The notes beneath the pieces were generated by a model. It saw nothing but the letters and a program-made list of their open reading frames with translations, ran no database searches and was not told the origin of the DNA. DNA of 64,000 nucleotides from CAYUVH01 sp964448135. GTDB taxonomy: Bacteria; Verrucomicrobiota; Verrucomicrobiia; Limisphaerales; UBA8199. The stretch's first letter is position 1; every line of letters begins with the position of its first letter. This document shows, one piece after another, positions 37,550 through 45,092 of the stretch. The stretch lies in assembly GCA_964448135.1 (NCBI GenBank), contig CAYUVH010000018.1, positions 62,001-126,000 of the forward strand. The letters are read 5' to 3'. The translations under genes and the position numbers were made by a program.

Positions 37550-38596
37550 TCATTTCTGCTTATCCTTCATCAGCCCCGTCAGAAACTGATCAATAGCCGC
37601 CCCGGCGAGAGCGTTCGCTTTTTCGTTGGGATGCGCGTCAAACGAGTTCACGGTTATCCCGGCAGGTTTCATTTCCTTGTAAACGGGCAACAGATCCAGA
37701 TGGGGAACGCCCGCGTCGTGCCAGAATTGCCCGAGTTCATCATGGACGAATTGATATTCGTAGCCAGGGCCGAGTGCGTGAAGAAATGGAAACGTTACCA
37801 CCGCGAGCTGGCCTCCGTGCTCCCGGACCAGATCGCGCAGGGCGCGCAAGCGGTCGGCCTGTCGCTCCCAAATGGGGCCCTGATAGGCGTCGCGCACAAA
37901 AGGAAAGTAGCCCTTCATGTACGGGTCCGTCATCACTTTGAGCCGGTGCCGGACGATGTTGAGGAAAAAGCTGTTTTGCACCAGCCACCCGCCGCTTTTC
38001 GCCTCTTCATAGATACGATGGCTCGCGGCAGGCCATTCCGGGAGCATATCGCCAATGTCGTTCAGGCAATAAACCAGCACCACCTGATCCACCTGGTAAC
38101 CCTTGCTCACGGACTCGGCGAGGATTCTCAATTCGTCCCCGGTGTCGTAACCTGGACGGGCCAGCATCTGGACGTCCCAATCAGGATGCGCCTTGCGAAT
38201 CAAATTTACAAACCGATCATCCATTTTCTTGATCCCGTGTCCGGCCGTGAAAGAATCACCAACAAAGGTCACGCGCCGCTGGCCTGGTTTGGCTTTCAGC
38301 AGGTAATCGTGATCATCGCGGAAGCCGGTGGAATTCTCCTTCCAGTAGCGCTTAACCCAGCGCTGGCAGACGAGGGTATAGAGCAACGAATCCGTGCTGT
38401 CGAAAATGAAGCGGTAGTAGATCTCCCCGCCCAGCAGGAACAGGGACAGGAGCAAACCGGCAAATAGAACGTTACCGGCCAAGACATCACGCCAACTGGC
38501 CCGACCTCCACGTTTCCGTCGGCAGCGAATGAAAGCGTAGAGGCCGCAGAGGAATACCAGCGGGAGAACGGCGAAAACGAAGAGCACCAGATTCAA
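37550..38596 (-). CDS. Membrane-anchored SGNH/GDSL hydrolase-like protein (copy 2)
   Basis: 348 residues, TTG start at 38596. Same plan as copy 1 and co-linear with it: two helices, VTFVGDSFTAGHG with Ser115, VLVYCLNDIGDMLPE, and SFDAHPNEKANA with Asp320-His322. The two copies differ at many positions, so the duplication is not recent. The start lies close to the tRNA 3' end (48 bases), and both run leftward, so read-through from the tRNA promoter is possible. Proposed envelope glycan esterase or acyltransferase. Confidence 0.8.
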   Translation of the reverse strand: MNLVLFVFAVLPLVFLCGLYAFIRCRRKRGGRASWRDVLAGNVLFAGLLLSLFLLGGEIYYRFIFDSTDSLLYTLVCQRWVKRYWKENSTGFRDDHDYLLKAKPGQRRVTFVGDSFTAGHGIKKMDDRFVNLIRKAHPDWDVQMLARPGYDTGDELRILAESVSKGYQVDQVVLVYCLNDIGDMLPEWPAASHRIYEEAKSGGWLVQNSFFLNIVRHRLKVMTDPYMKGYFPFVRDAYQGPIWERQADRLRALRDLVREHGGQLAVVTFPFLHALGPGYEYQFVHDELGQFWHDAGVPHLDLLPVYKEMKPAGITVNSFDAHPNEKANALAGAAIDQFLTGLMKDKQK

Positions 38597-38644
38597 TCAG
38601 GGTTTCGGGTTGGACGCTCTTCGCAGGGGCAATATAGATTAGAA

Positions 38645-38719
38645 TGGTAGCGCGTACGGGAATCGAACCCGTCTTTCAGCCTTGAGAGGGCCGTGTCCTA
38701 ACCGATAGACGAACACGCC
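38645..38719 (-). tRNA. tRNA-Glu, anticodon CUC
   Basis: Reading the minus strand from 38719: acceptor 5' arm GGCGTGT pairs with ACGCGCT (two G-U pairs), the D region contains the usual GGTTAGGAC, the anticodon arm is CGGCC-CTCTCAA-GGCTG with CUC at the anticodon, and the T arm is ACGGG-TTCGATT-CCCGT. The 3' CCA is encoded (38645-38647). All arms are intact. Confidence 0.95.
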
Positions 38720-38734
38720 GTTAGTCGGGATTAC

Positions 38735-38762
38735 AGCGTAGCCGATGCGAGCGTAATGTCAA
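38735..38762 (-). promoter_or_regulatory. Probable promoter of tRNA-Glu
   Basis: On the minus strand, TTGACA (38762-38757, perfect consensus) and, after 16 bases, TACGCT (38740-38735). The -10 is weak, but the position, 16 bases from the mature 5' end, suits a tRNA promoter. Confidence 0.5.
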
Positions 38763-38849
38763 CGCCCGCACTCGCCAAGGCAAACGCACCTAAATCCAAC
38801 GATAAAGGCCAGTTTGCCCCGGGGCGGGGGGGTATATATGCCAAATCCG

Positions 38850-38874
38850 TGTTACACTGTATACACTGTATACA
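38850..38874. promoter_or_regulatory. Twin TGTATACA palindromes, possible operator
   Basis: TGTATACA occurs at 38858-38865 and again at 38867-38874, 9 bases apart, preceded by TGTTACAC (38850-38857). A related TGTTACACTGTTTACAC follows near 38933-38949. The repeated half-sites look like binding sites of a dimeric regulator; no gene starts close by except the tRNA, 130 bases away. Confidence 0.4.
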
Positions 38875-39263
38875 AGGCGCATAAACATTGGGTGGAATAG
38901 GGGTCATTCCGTGTTACGTCCGGTGTTACACTGTTTACACCATTACAAAATCAGGGCTTGACCCTCCGAAAGCAGCCTGGCTCCAGGCGGTTGAAGGGCC
39001 AACGGATGGCCGGCAGCCGGTTGGCGTTACGAATTTGTATGCGCTTGCCCTGCCGCACTCGCACCAGATAGGAAGGAGTTTTGAGCCACGGAGGCACAGC
39101 GGCAGGGCGAAGCGGCAGAAGGCATGGAATTTAACCACCCGCCGTCGCCCTGGGGACGGGACTATGGCGAGCAGGCGGACCCGATGATCGGAAGCAAACA
39201 CGGATGACACGGAGGGGGGGAACCAGGACCGAACCCAAAGGCATCAAGGTTTGAAAGCAGGCT
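38875..39263. other. Intergenic region with low-complexity remnants
   Basis: No supportable gene. 39076-39125 (GCCACGGAGGCACAGCGGC and following) and 39195-39225 (ACACGGATGACACGGAGG) resemble decayed spacer repeats also glimpsed at 36320-36345 and 37463-37495. Confidence 0.45.
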
Positions 39264-39488
39264 TTACCAGAGGCCGTAATCCGACACGAGCTGCGCCGAA
39301 ATGCACGGCCCAGCCAAATTCCCCGTGTTATTTTCCCAAACGCGGGTTTTATAGTACATTTGCGACCCGACCGGTATCCCGGCTACGGTATCCGTTCGCG
39401 CGGTCACGCACCCTTTAGGCAAGGCGTTTCCGCCGTTGAGAGTCGTGGTTGAAGTATTGAATTTGGTTTGGCCTTGGAAGGTCAGTCT
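39264..39488 (-). pseudogene. Fragment of a PEP-CTERM-type gene related to the intact gene at 39648
   Basis: The minus strand reads TTTLNGGNALPKGCV, then YYKTRVWENNTGNL, and ends at a TAA at 39264. The intact neighbour has TLTLNGGNTLPKGTV and AYQIRVWDNQNGTL in the same order and spacing. The fragment has no start codon or signal peptide, is bounded by an in-frame stop on its 5' side (39489-39491), and lacks the PEP-CTERM tail. It is therefore a decayed or partial duplicate lying just downstream of the intact gene's terminator. Confidence 0.75.
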
Positions 39489-39593
39489 TCAAAAATTGTT
39501 GCTGCCTCGATTCCTGTTTATAAGGATGCCCGAATCAATCCCCAAGTTGCCGATTTCAGATTTGAGCTCCTCCTCCCGCGCACCCTCCTCAGC

Positions 39594-39630
39594 AAAAAAA
39601 AAAGAGGCCGACCTTGCGGTCGGCCTCTTT
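39594..39630 (-). terminator. Strong rho-independent terminator of the PEP-CTERM gene
   Basis: A 13-bp perfect stem (AAAGAGGCCGACC 39601-39613 with GGTCGGCCTCTTT 39618-39630, loop TTGC) followed in the minus direction by a run of ten T (39603-39594). It starts 18 bases after the stop codon at 39648. Confidence 0.93.
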
Positions 39631-39647
39631 GTGATAAGTAACTAAAA

Positions 39648-40349
39648 TTACTTGCGACGGCGGAAGATCAACATCGCCGCAGCGCCCAAACCGGCGAGCG
39701 CGAACATGCTCGGTTCGGGAATGTAGTAGATGTTGAAGCTGGTGAATCCGCTGGTGGTCGGGCTGGTCGGGTTGACGTTTCCACCGGGATCTGTGCCACC
39801 CAAGTTAGCGGTCTGAAGCATCGAAGTCACACCGGCAGCTGTGCCACCGGAGAGCCAAGAAGCCTCAGCCAACGCCCAAGAGGTCAGCGTGCCGTTTTGG
39901 TTATCCCAAACGCGGATCTGATACGCGGCCTGCTGGTTTGCAGTAACACCCGGCACGAACGCAGTCTGGCTGGGAACTGTGCCCTTAGGCAGAGTGTTGC
40001 CGCCATTGAGCGTCAGCGTCGTGGTGGTGAAAGTTGTCGAGGCCAGCAGACTCAGGTTGTTCGACAGCGTTCCCGCGGGACCGGTGAATACTGCAAAGCT
40101 ATAACGGGTACCCGAGAGGAGCAAACCGGTATAGGTCTGAGTGCCGACGGGCGTATCCTGAGTAGCGGAAGTAGTTCCACCATAGAATCCGCCGCTCTGG
40201 CCGACCAACGAAAGGGTCGAGTTCTCAGTCTGCGGAGCAAAGATCAGTGCCCGAAAGCCGGTGAACTGATTTCCCCAGATCAACGCGCCTTGGCCGTATG
40301 AGGCGACCGTGGCAGCGCTGAGCGCGAGCGTTAGTAATAGTTTCTTCAT
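39648..40349 (-). CDS. PEP-CTERM sorting-domain protein
   Basis: 233 residues with an N-terminal signal peptide (MKKLLLTLALSAATVASYGQ) and the C-terminal tripartite sorting signal: IPEPSMFALAGLGAAAMLIF then RRRK. Such proteins are exported and processed by an exosortase, usually in exopolysaccharide-producing bacteria; no exosortase gene is in this window. The middle is Ser/Thr/Gly-rich beta sequence without a known domain. A partial relative lies downstream at 39264. The gene upstream ends 62 bases away and may share its transcript, but the strong terminator closes the unit here. Confidence 0.9.
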   Translation of the reverse strand: MKKLLLTLALSAATVASYGQGALIWGNQFTGFRALIFAPQTENSTLSLVGQSGGFYGGTTSATQDTPVGTQTYTGLLLSGTRYSFAVFTGPAGTLSNNLSLLASTTFTTTTLTLNGGNTLPKGTVPSQTAFVPGVTANQQAAYQIRVWDNQNGTLTSWALAEASWLSGGTAAGVTSMLQTANLGGTDPGGNVNPTSPTTSGFTSFNIYYIPEPSMFALAGLGAAAMLIFRRRK

Positions 40350-40411
40350 AGAGTTTATTTGTATGGTTGTGGTTTTATGTTCTGTTAGATGGATTCGTTC
40401 TCGTCACGAGC

Positions 40412-41158
40412 TTATTGGACAGTGAAGGATTGCGTCCAAGGAGCCGCAGCAGCTGATCCGTTCTGATAGAAGAACGCTTCGCCAATATGAACGCCGGGAC
40501 CGTTGACCCCAGTCGGGTCTACAGTAAAGGCGCCAAAAGAGTTGCCGCCAGAGGTCGTCGTCGGCCATCCAGCAAAGTTGTCGTTATAGAAGGAAACGAA
40601 CGCCGTACCGTTCCAAAGGAACGCCGTGTCGCCACCGGCGGGCGAGGTGAATGGACCCGTGTTAACCATGTTGGCCCAGTTCAGACCAGCGGGGTCACCC
40701 AAATAACCAGCTTTCGGCACCATGTTACCGAGCAGCGAGTATTGCGGACCAACATTGCTGACGTTCGTGTTGTTCAACGTGCCCTGCAGAACCGTGCCTA
40801 CAAAGGTGTTGGTGAACGCGGCGTTGCCGTTCTGGACCATAAATCCACGGCCAGGAGGCAGTTGGACATTCGGATCAGTCCAGTCACCGAACGCATCCAA
40901 AAACGTCGAGACGAATGCTGAACCATTCCAAGTGAATACTGTGTTATTATCCATCGGACCCGCACCGAACTGGCCAGGGCCAAAGAGGACTTCCACCGTA
41001 TTATTGCCACCCGCATCCAGCGGGTTATTGAGCATCGAATATCCCGTGGGAATCACGACGTTGACATAGCCAACGACGTTCAGGGAATAGACTTGCGCCG
41101 ATGCAGCGGCGAGTCCGGCTGCCATAATGGCAGCACCAAGAAGTGCTTTTGTTCTCAT
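40412..41158 (-). CDS. Small secreted protein of the YSxNVVGYVN type, unknown function
   Basis: 248 residues. A signal peptide (MRTKALLGAAIMAAGLAAASA) is followed at once by QVYSLNVVGYVNVVIPTGYS, a start I associate with short secreted Verrucomicrobia proteins of unknown role. The rest has repeated FxWNGxxFVS-type strands (FTWNGSAFVSTFLDAFGDW and FLWNGTAFVSFYNDNFAGW), pointing to two copies of a beta unit about 100 residues long. There is no PEP-CTERM tail. A fair promoter precedes it at 41194-41222. It may be an abundant surface or cell-wall protein, but this is a guess. Confidence 0.75.
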   Translation of the reverse strand: MRTKALLGAAIMAAGLAAASAQVYSLNVVGYVNVVIPTGYSMLNNPLDAGGNNTVEVLFGPGQFGAGPMDNNTVFTWNGSAFVSTFLDAFGDWTDPNVQLPPGRGFMVQNGNAAFTNTFVGTVLQGTLNNTNVSNVGPQYSLLGNMVPKAGYLGDPAGLNWANMVNTGPFTSPAGGDTAFLWNGTAFVSFYNDNFAGWPTTTSGGNSFGAFTVDPTGVNGPGVHIGEAFFYQNGSAAAAPWTQSFTVQ

Positions 41159-41193
41159 GTGTTTATGTAGTTTGTGTTACCGTGTGTGACCTC

Positions 41194-41222
41194 ACTATTG
41201 CAGTTAACAAGCTGGCGGTCAA
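41194..41222 (-). promoter_or_regulatory. Probable promoter of the small secreted protein gene
   Basis: On the minus strand, TTGACC (41222-41217), 17-base spacer, AATAGT (41199-41194; four of six consensus bases). The start codon is about 35 bases downstream of the -10. Confidence 0.5.
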
Positions 41223-41384
41223 CAGTTTTTTTACCTTTTTTTGAACGGTTTTGAGTGCCTGTTCGGGCACCAAACCAGCTCGCCGACTGTGTCAAAATGT
41301 CTCTATTTTCTGATTTATTAAGTTTTTGTTATATTTAAGAATCATGTAAGAAGCGGGGCTTAGATATTGGGCTGAGTGAGGCTC

Positions 41385-43391
41385 TTACTTCCCGCCACGC
41401 CGCTTCAGCACCAGCAGCCGGCGGCTGGAACTCCCGGCCCCGCCTGCGCCGGAACGCCACCCCTCCGCGCTAGTCTGGGTTTCATCGTAAACCCCCTCGT
41501 CAACCGGCAGCGTCACCACCAAGTCGAGATTGCTGGCCCAATAACCCTCCCACCAGCCCAGAATCGTCGGGTCGGATTCGCCCGTCATGCTCCAAGAAAC
41601 ATTGTCGTGCACGTAAACGACGTATTCCGGGCGGTTGGTCTCGATTTCCGAGATCATCTCTTTTTGCATTTTCAGCGCGAATGGCTGCCTTTCCATCAGT
41701 GGATACGTGTAAAGGTAACTGGTGGCCGAGCGTCGGCGCGCCAAAAAGTAGATTTCCGGTTCGGAACCCAGTACCGCCACGCGTGAGGAGGGCTCGGTGT
41801 GATCGCGGATGTAATCGGCGGCTTTTTGGGTTTCGAAGAATATGGAGCTTTTGTAAGTGGCGTGGTGGGCGCGGAGATCGGAGCCAAACCAGATTGCCCC
41901 GTTGCCGACCATCGTTCCGATCAAGGCTACCGAGGCCAGAATGAGGATGGGCACCGCGAGAAAGAGCTCGATGGTACGGTCATTCCGAACGAGATGGATG
42001 GCGCGGCTCACGGCAAGTCCTGAGAGAAGGGCCAGCGCGGGAAGCCAGGTGATGAAATAGTGCGGACGGAAATAGAAGCCAATACTGGCGGAAGCAAAGG
42101 ACGTTACGAAGAGAACGGTAAGGAAAAACCGGGGGTAACGGATCGCAGACTGTCCGCTGGATTTGGATCGCCGGGCCATGGAGCGTCCGGTTTGTGCGCC
42201 ATGGTCAGTACCGTCCAACCGCTCGTCCCACCACATAACGAGGGCGCCGAACCAAGGCAGGAGCCAGATGGCGAGGCTGGGACCGACCGCAAAACCGAGG
42301 CTCGCCTTGAGCATCGCCGGGCCGTTCACCAGCGGCATGCTGGAGGCGTATTTGGAAGCGTAAGTAGTGGTCCAGAACCAAAACTGGTGGAAAACCCCGG
42401 CGATCCACATGCACAGGCAGGTAACGAGATAGGGGAGCGTACAACCGAGGGCGAAAACCCCCAGCGCGATCCACAGCTTTGAATAGGGAGGCGGCAAGGG
42501 CGGTACGCCGCCACGATTGCGCACGCGGAACACCGCGCGGCGCGCGGGCGAAGCCAGCGCCCAGCGGGTCGCAATGCCCATGATTAGCAGATAACCGAAG
42601 CCGAACAGGGCGAAGAACACCCCGTGTTGTTTCATCAGGAAGGCCAGGCCCAGCAGCAATCCCGATGCGAATAGCAGCCCCAGCCCGAATTCAGGAGTCT
42701 CGCGCGCAGATTTCCTGCCAGAATCAGGAGCCGCAGCGTCTGGCTCGTCCTCATTTTCGCCTGGCGGCTCCGGTTGGATCGGGGGCCGCGCCCCGGAACT
42801 ACGGGGCGAACTGTGATACCAGCGGCGCACTTGGCTGGCAAAATCGGAGCCGTCCATCGACATGTCACGAAGGGACCGCCGGGGACCCTGAACGAACACC
42901 GCCGGGCAGGCGCAAAGCATTAAATACAACCCCGCCAAGGCAAAAAAGGTGACGAAATGGGTCGCATGACCCGAGAGCCCAAGGACGTAAGGACTCAGGG
43001 AGAGCATGGCGAATGACATCGCCGAGGCCGCGCCCGTAATATCGTCGAGCAGTCGCTTGCCAATTAAAAAGACAAGGATGATCGAGCCGGAGGTGAACAA
43101 GGCGACGCCAATATGGATGCCGCCCACAGTCTGCCCAAAAGCCGCCATGATCAGCGCATAGGCGACGTAAGTACCAGGCAGTTTCATGTTCGAGGCATCC
43201 CGATACGGAGGAACTCCCTGGAGCATGAGCTGGCCCGCGTAAGCGTATTCGCCCTCGTCGCGTTCCAACGGCATGTGACGCAGGTGGACCCGCACCACTA
43301 GATTCAGCGCCACAGCCAAGGCCACCACGAGCCACGGCCAGTGCTTGGTCAACCACTCGCGCGGTTTTATGGTTTGGGTTTTGGTTCCCAC
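41385..43391 (-). CDS. GT39-like membrane glycosyltransferase with long hydrophilic loops
   Basis: 668 residues, GTG start. The first loop carries PLERDEGEYAYAGQLMLQG (Asp45-Glu46), then MKLPGTYVAYALIMAAFGQT, a clear GT39-like beginning. Around ten helices follow. Two loops are unusually hydrophilic: about residues 180-230 (RSSGARPPIQPEPPGENEDE and on) and about 385-415 (GTDHGAQTGRSMARRSKSSG). Both lie between helices and are absent from the other GT39-like proteins in this window. The last 170 residues are a soluble domain. No partner gene is directly adjacent. Confidence 0.72.
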   Translation of the reverse strand: MGTKTQTIKPREWLTKHWPWLVVALAVALNLVVRVHLRHMPLERDEGEYAYAGQLMLQGVPPYRDASNMKLPGTYVAYALIMAAFGQTVGGIHIGVALFTSGSIILVFLIGKRLLDDITGAASAMSFAMLSLSPYVLGLSGHATHFVTFFALAGLYLMLCACPAVFVQGPRRSLRDMSMDGSDFASQVRRWYHSSPRSSGARPPIQPEPPGENEDEPDAAAPDSGRKSARETPEFGLGLLFASGLLLGLAFLMKQHGVFFALFGFGYLLIMGIATRWALASPARRAVFRVRNRGGVPPLPPPYSKLWIALGVFALGCTLPYLVTCLCMWIAGVFHQFWFWTTTYASKYASSMPLVNGPAMLKASLGFAVGPSLAIWLLPWFGALVMWWDERLDGTDHGAQTGRSMARRSKSSGQSAIRYPRFFLTVLFVTSFASASIGFYFRPHYFITWLPALALLSGLAVSRAIHLVRNDRTIELFLAVPILILASVALIGTMVGNGAIWFGSDLRAHHATYKSSIFFETQKAADYIRDHTEPSSRVAVLGSEPEIYFLARRRSATSYLYTYPLMERQPFALKMQKEMISEIETNRPEYVVYVHDNVSWSMTGESDPTILGWWEGYWASNLDLVVTLPVDEGVYDETQTSAEGWRSGAGGAGSSSRRLLVLKRRGGK

Positions 43392-43582
43392 GACAGGCGG
43401 ATAAAAGTAAAAGTTTGGAGACGAAGTCTAAAGGTTAAAATGGAGTGGGAGCGGAGGCGAAATTCGGGGAGGAAGGGGAGTTGGCTCGCGGGTACGCCCG
43501 CCCCACCGACGGAGACGGGAAGGCAGTGGGAGGGGTTTGGTAGGATTGCGGGAGTTCATGGGCGGTTGAGAGATCGGGCGTT

Positions 43583-43610
43583 GCTGCGGGCAGGAATGCC
43601 CGCGCTCCAA
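43583..43610 (-). repeat. Dispersed palindromic repeat A, copy 2
   Basis: Minus-strand copy of the 28-base element at 761-788, with stem GCGGGCA/TGCCCGC. Three base differences from copy 1: two are a compensated stem pair, the third lies in the loop. Confidence 0.7.
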
Positions 43611-43715
43611 CGGCGCAGAGGACGAAGGTGGATTCGCGGTCGAGGGCGATGTTTTCCTTGTCCGTCAGTTGCAAAGTCATAGTGGCTCCAAATTCCTTGT
43701 TGGTTGGGAGTGCAA

Positions 43716-43825
43716 TTCCTCCTGGTTGCGCCCGATTTCCTGGGCGAGAAATCCCTCGGAAGTTATGGTGGCAGGATTTGGAGGGGCGTCAAGGGGCGGT
43801 TAGAAGGTTGAAAGCCAGTTGCAGG
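43716..43825. repeat. Dispersed repeat C, copy 1
   Basis: The segment centred on GGGCGAGAAATCCCTC, then TGGCAGG and GGCGTCAAGGG, recurs in the same order at about 51630-51745. Identity is high in blocks but with small gaps. Both copies are intergenic. Confidence 0.65.
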
Positions 43826-43964
43826 TTCGCGTGCGGGGACAGAGGTCGGAGGTCGGAGACGAAGGATATTGGGAATTCACATAGCGAGGGACTCGGATTT
43901 CGCCATTCGCGAATCCGAGGACAAAAATTCTCTCAAAACCCTCGACCTGCAACCCTCAACTGCT

Positions 43965-45044
43965 TCACGCCTCCTGGTTGACAACGACTTTCAGCGAGTC
44001 GGGTGTGGGATGGGAAGCGAGCGCGATGGCGGCGGCGGTTTCGGCGAGCGGAAATTGGTGGGTGATCAGGCGCCGGACATCGAGCTTTCGCGAAAAGACG
44101 AGGCGCGCCGCCTCGTCCTGCAAAAGGACGTCGGCGGAGTAACTGCCGATCAGGTCTTTTTCGTCGGTGCAGATGGTGGCGAGATCGACGGAGGAAGTAT
44201 CGCCGCGCTTGGTGTGGGAAAAGAGGAGGACCTGGCCGCCACCACGCAGCAGGTTTTGGGCTTCGCGCATGGCGGTATCGGAAGGGACAGCGATAACGGC
44301 AGCGTCCAAACCGCGACCGCGGGTGGAGCGTTTGACCAAGGTTGAGAGTTTGGCGGAAGTCGAGGGTTGAGGATTGAGGGTTGAGGGTTGGGATGCTTTG
44401 AGGGCAAAGGCAGCACCGAATTCGAGGGCGAGACGGAGCCGGGTATCCATCAGGTCGGTGGCGATAACCTGCATGCCGCGCAAGGCGAGGATGCGGGTAA
44501 ACAACAGGCCGATGGGCCCCTGGCCCGCGACGAGCACGGTGTCGCCGCGCAGCAGGTTCAAGCGGTTTGCTCCCTTGAGCACCGTGTTCACCGGTTCGAG
44601 CATGGCGCCTTCGAGGAAGGAATTGCGCCTGGGAATCTTGATGACACCCTTCATCACAAACGGCATGACGCGAACGTACTCGGCATAACCGCCACCGGCC
44701 GGCTCAAATCCGGCGGTGATGCCGGTGCATTTATAGGTTTCGCACTGGGCAAACGCATGGTGCCGGCAGGCGTGGCATTTCAGGCAGGGAATGTGATGAT
44801 GCAAACCGACACGATCGCCAACTTTGAATTCACGCACTCCATGGCCGATGCGCACGATGGTGCCGGCGGTTTCATGGCCGAACACGCGGGGGGGCGGGAC
44901 GGTGCCATATTGAATCTTTTTGATGTCGGTAGGGCACACACCACAGGCAGCGACTTTGACGAGTAGCTCACCGGGGCCAATGCGCGGAACAGGGACGCTC
45001 TCCAGGCGCAGGTCGTTGGGGCCGCGATAAACCACCGCCCGCAT
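43965..45044 (-). CDS. Zinc-dependent medium-chain dehydrogenase carrying a repeat-derived peptide
   Basis: 359 residues from the ATG at 45044 (MRAVVYRGPNDLRLE is the normal family start; a GTG ten codons up is possible). Catalytic zinc ligands: Cys34 in CGVCPTD, His57-Glu58 in GHETAG and Glu150. Structural zinc cysteines at about 87, 90, 93 and 101. The NAD(P)-binding loop is GQGPIG (165-170). At about 218-238 the sequence QPSTLNPQPSTS is encoded by the GAGGGTTGAGG-type spacer repeat seen in nearby intergenic DNA; it lies in a loop of the cofactor domain and keeps the frame. Probable alcohol, polyol or threonine-type dehydrogenase, soluble; substrate unknown. Confidence 0.85.
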   Translation of the reverse strand: MRAVVYRGPNDLRLESVPVPRIGPGELLVKVAACGVCPTDIKKIQYGTVPPPRVFGHETAGTIVRIGHGVREFKVGDRVGLHHHIPCLKCHACRHHAFAQCETYKCTGITAGFEPAGGGYAEYVRVMPFVMKGVIKIPRRNSFLEGAMLEPVNTVLKGANRLNLLRGDTVLVAGQGPIGLLFTRILALRGMQVIATDLMDTRLRLALEFGAAFALKASQPSTLNPQPSTSAKLSTLVKRSTRGRGLDAAVIAVPSDTAMREAQNLLRGGGQVLLFSHTKRGDTSSVDLATICTDEKDLIGSYSADVLLQDEAARLVFSRKLDVRRLITHQFPLAETAAAIALASHPTPDSLKVVVNQEA

Positions 45045-45092
45045 GCGATCCGGAAGACCAATCCGCGTTTTCACTTGGGCAGTCGAAATCGG

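Larger units (their letters stand above)
43392..43964. other. Intergenic region built of dispersed repeats
   Basis: Contains repeat A copy 2 (43583-43610), a GGTACGCCCGCCCCACCGA element near 43491-43510 and repeat C copy 1 (43716-43825). A possible gene 5' end on the minus strand (43680 leftward, MTLQLTDKENIALDRESTFV) runs straight into repeat A and cannot be a complete gene. Purine-rich GGTTGAAAGCC and CAACCCTCAAC motifs flank the region. Confidence 0.6.

Noticed and set aside
38600..38760. tRNA-Glu as an integration site of a genomic island
   Set aside because: No integrase and no second copy of the tRNA 3' end were seen in the window; the neighbouring genes look like resident envelope genes.
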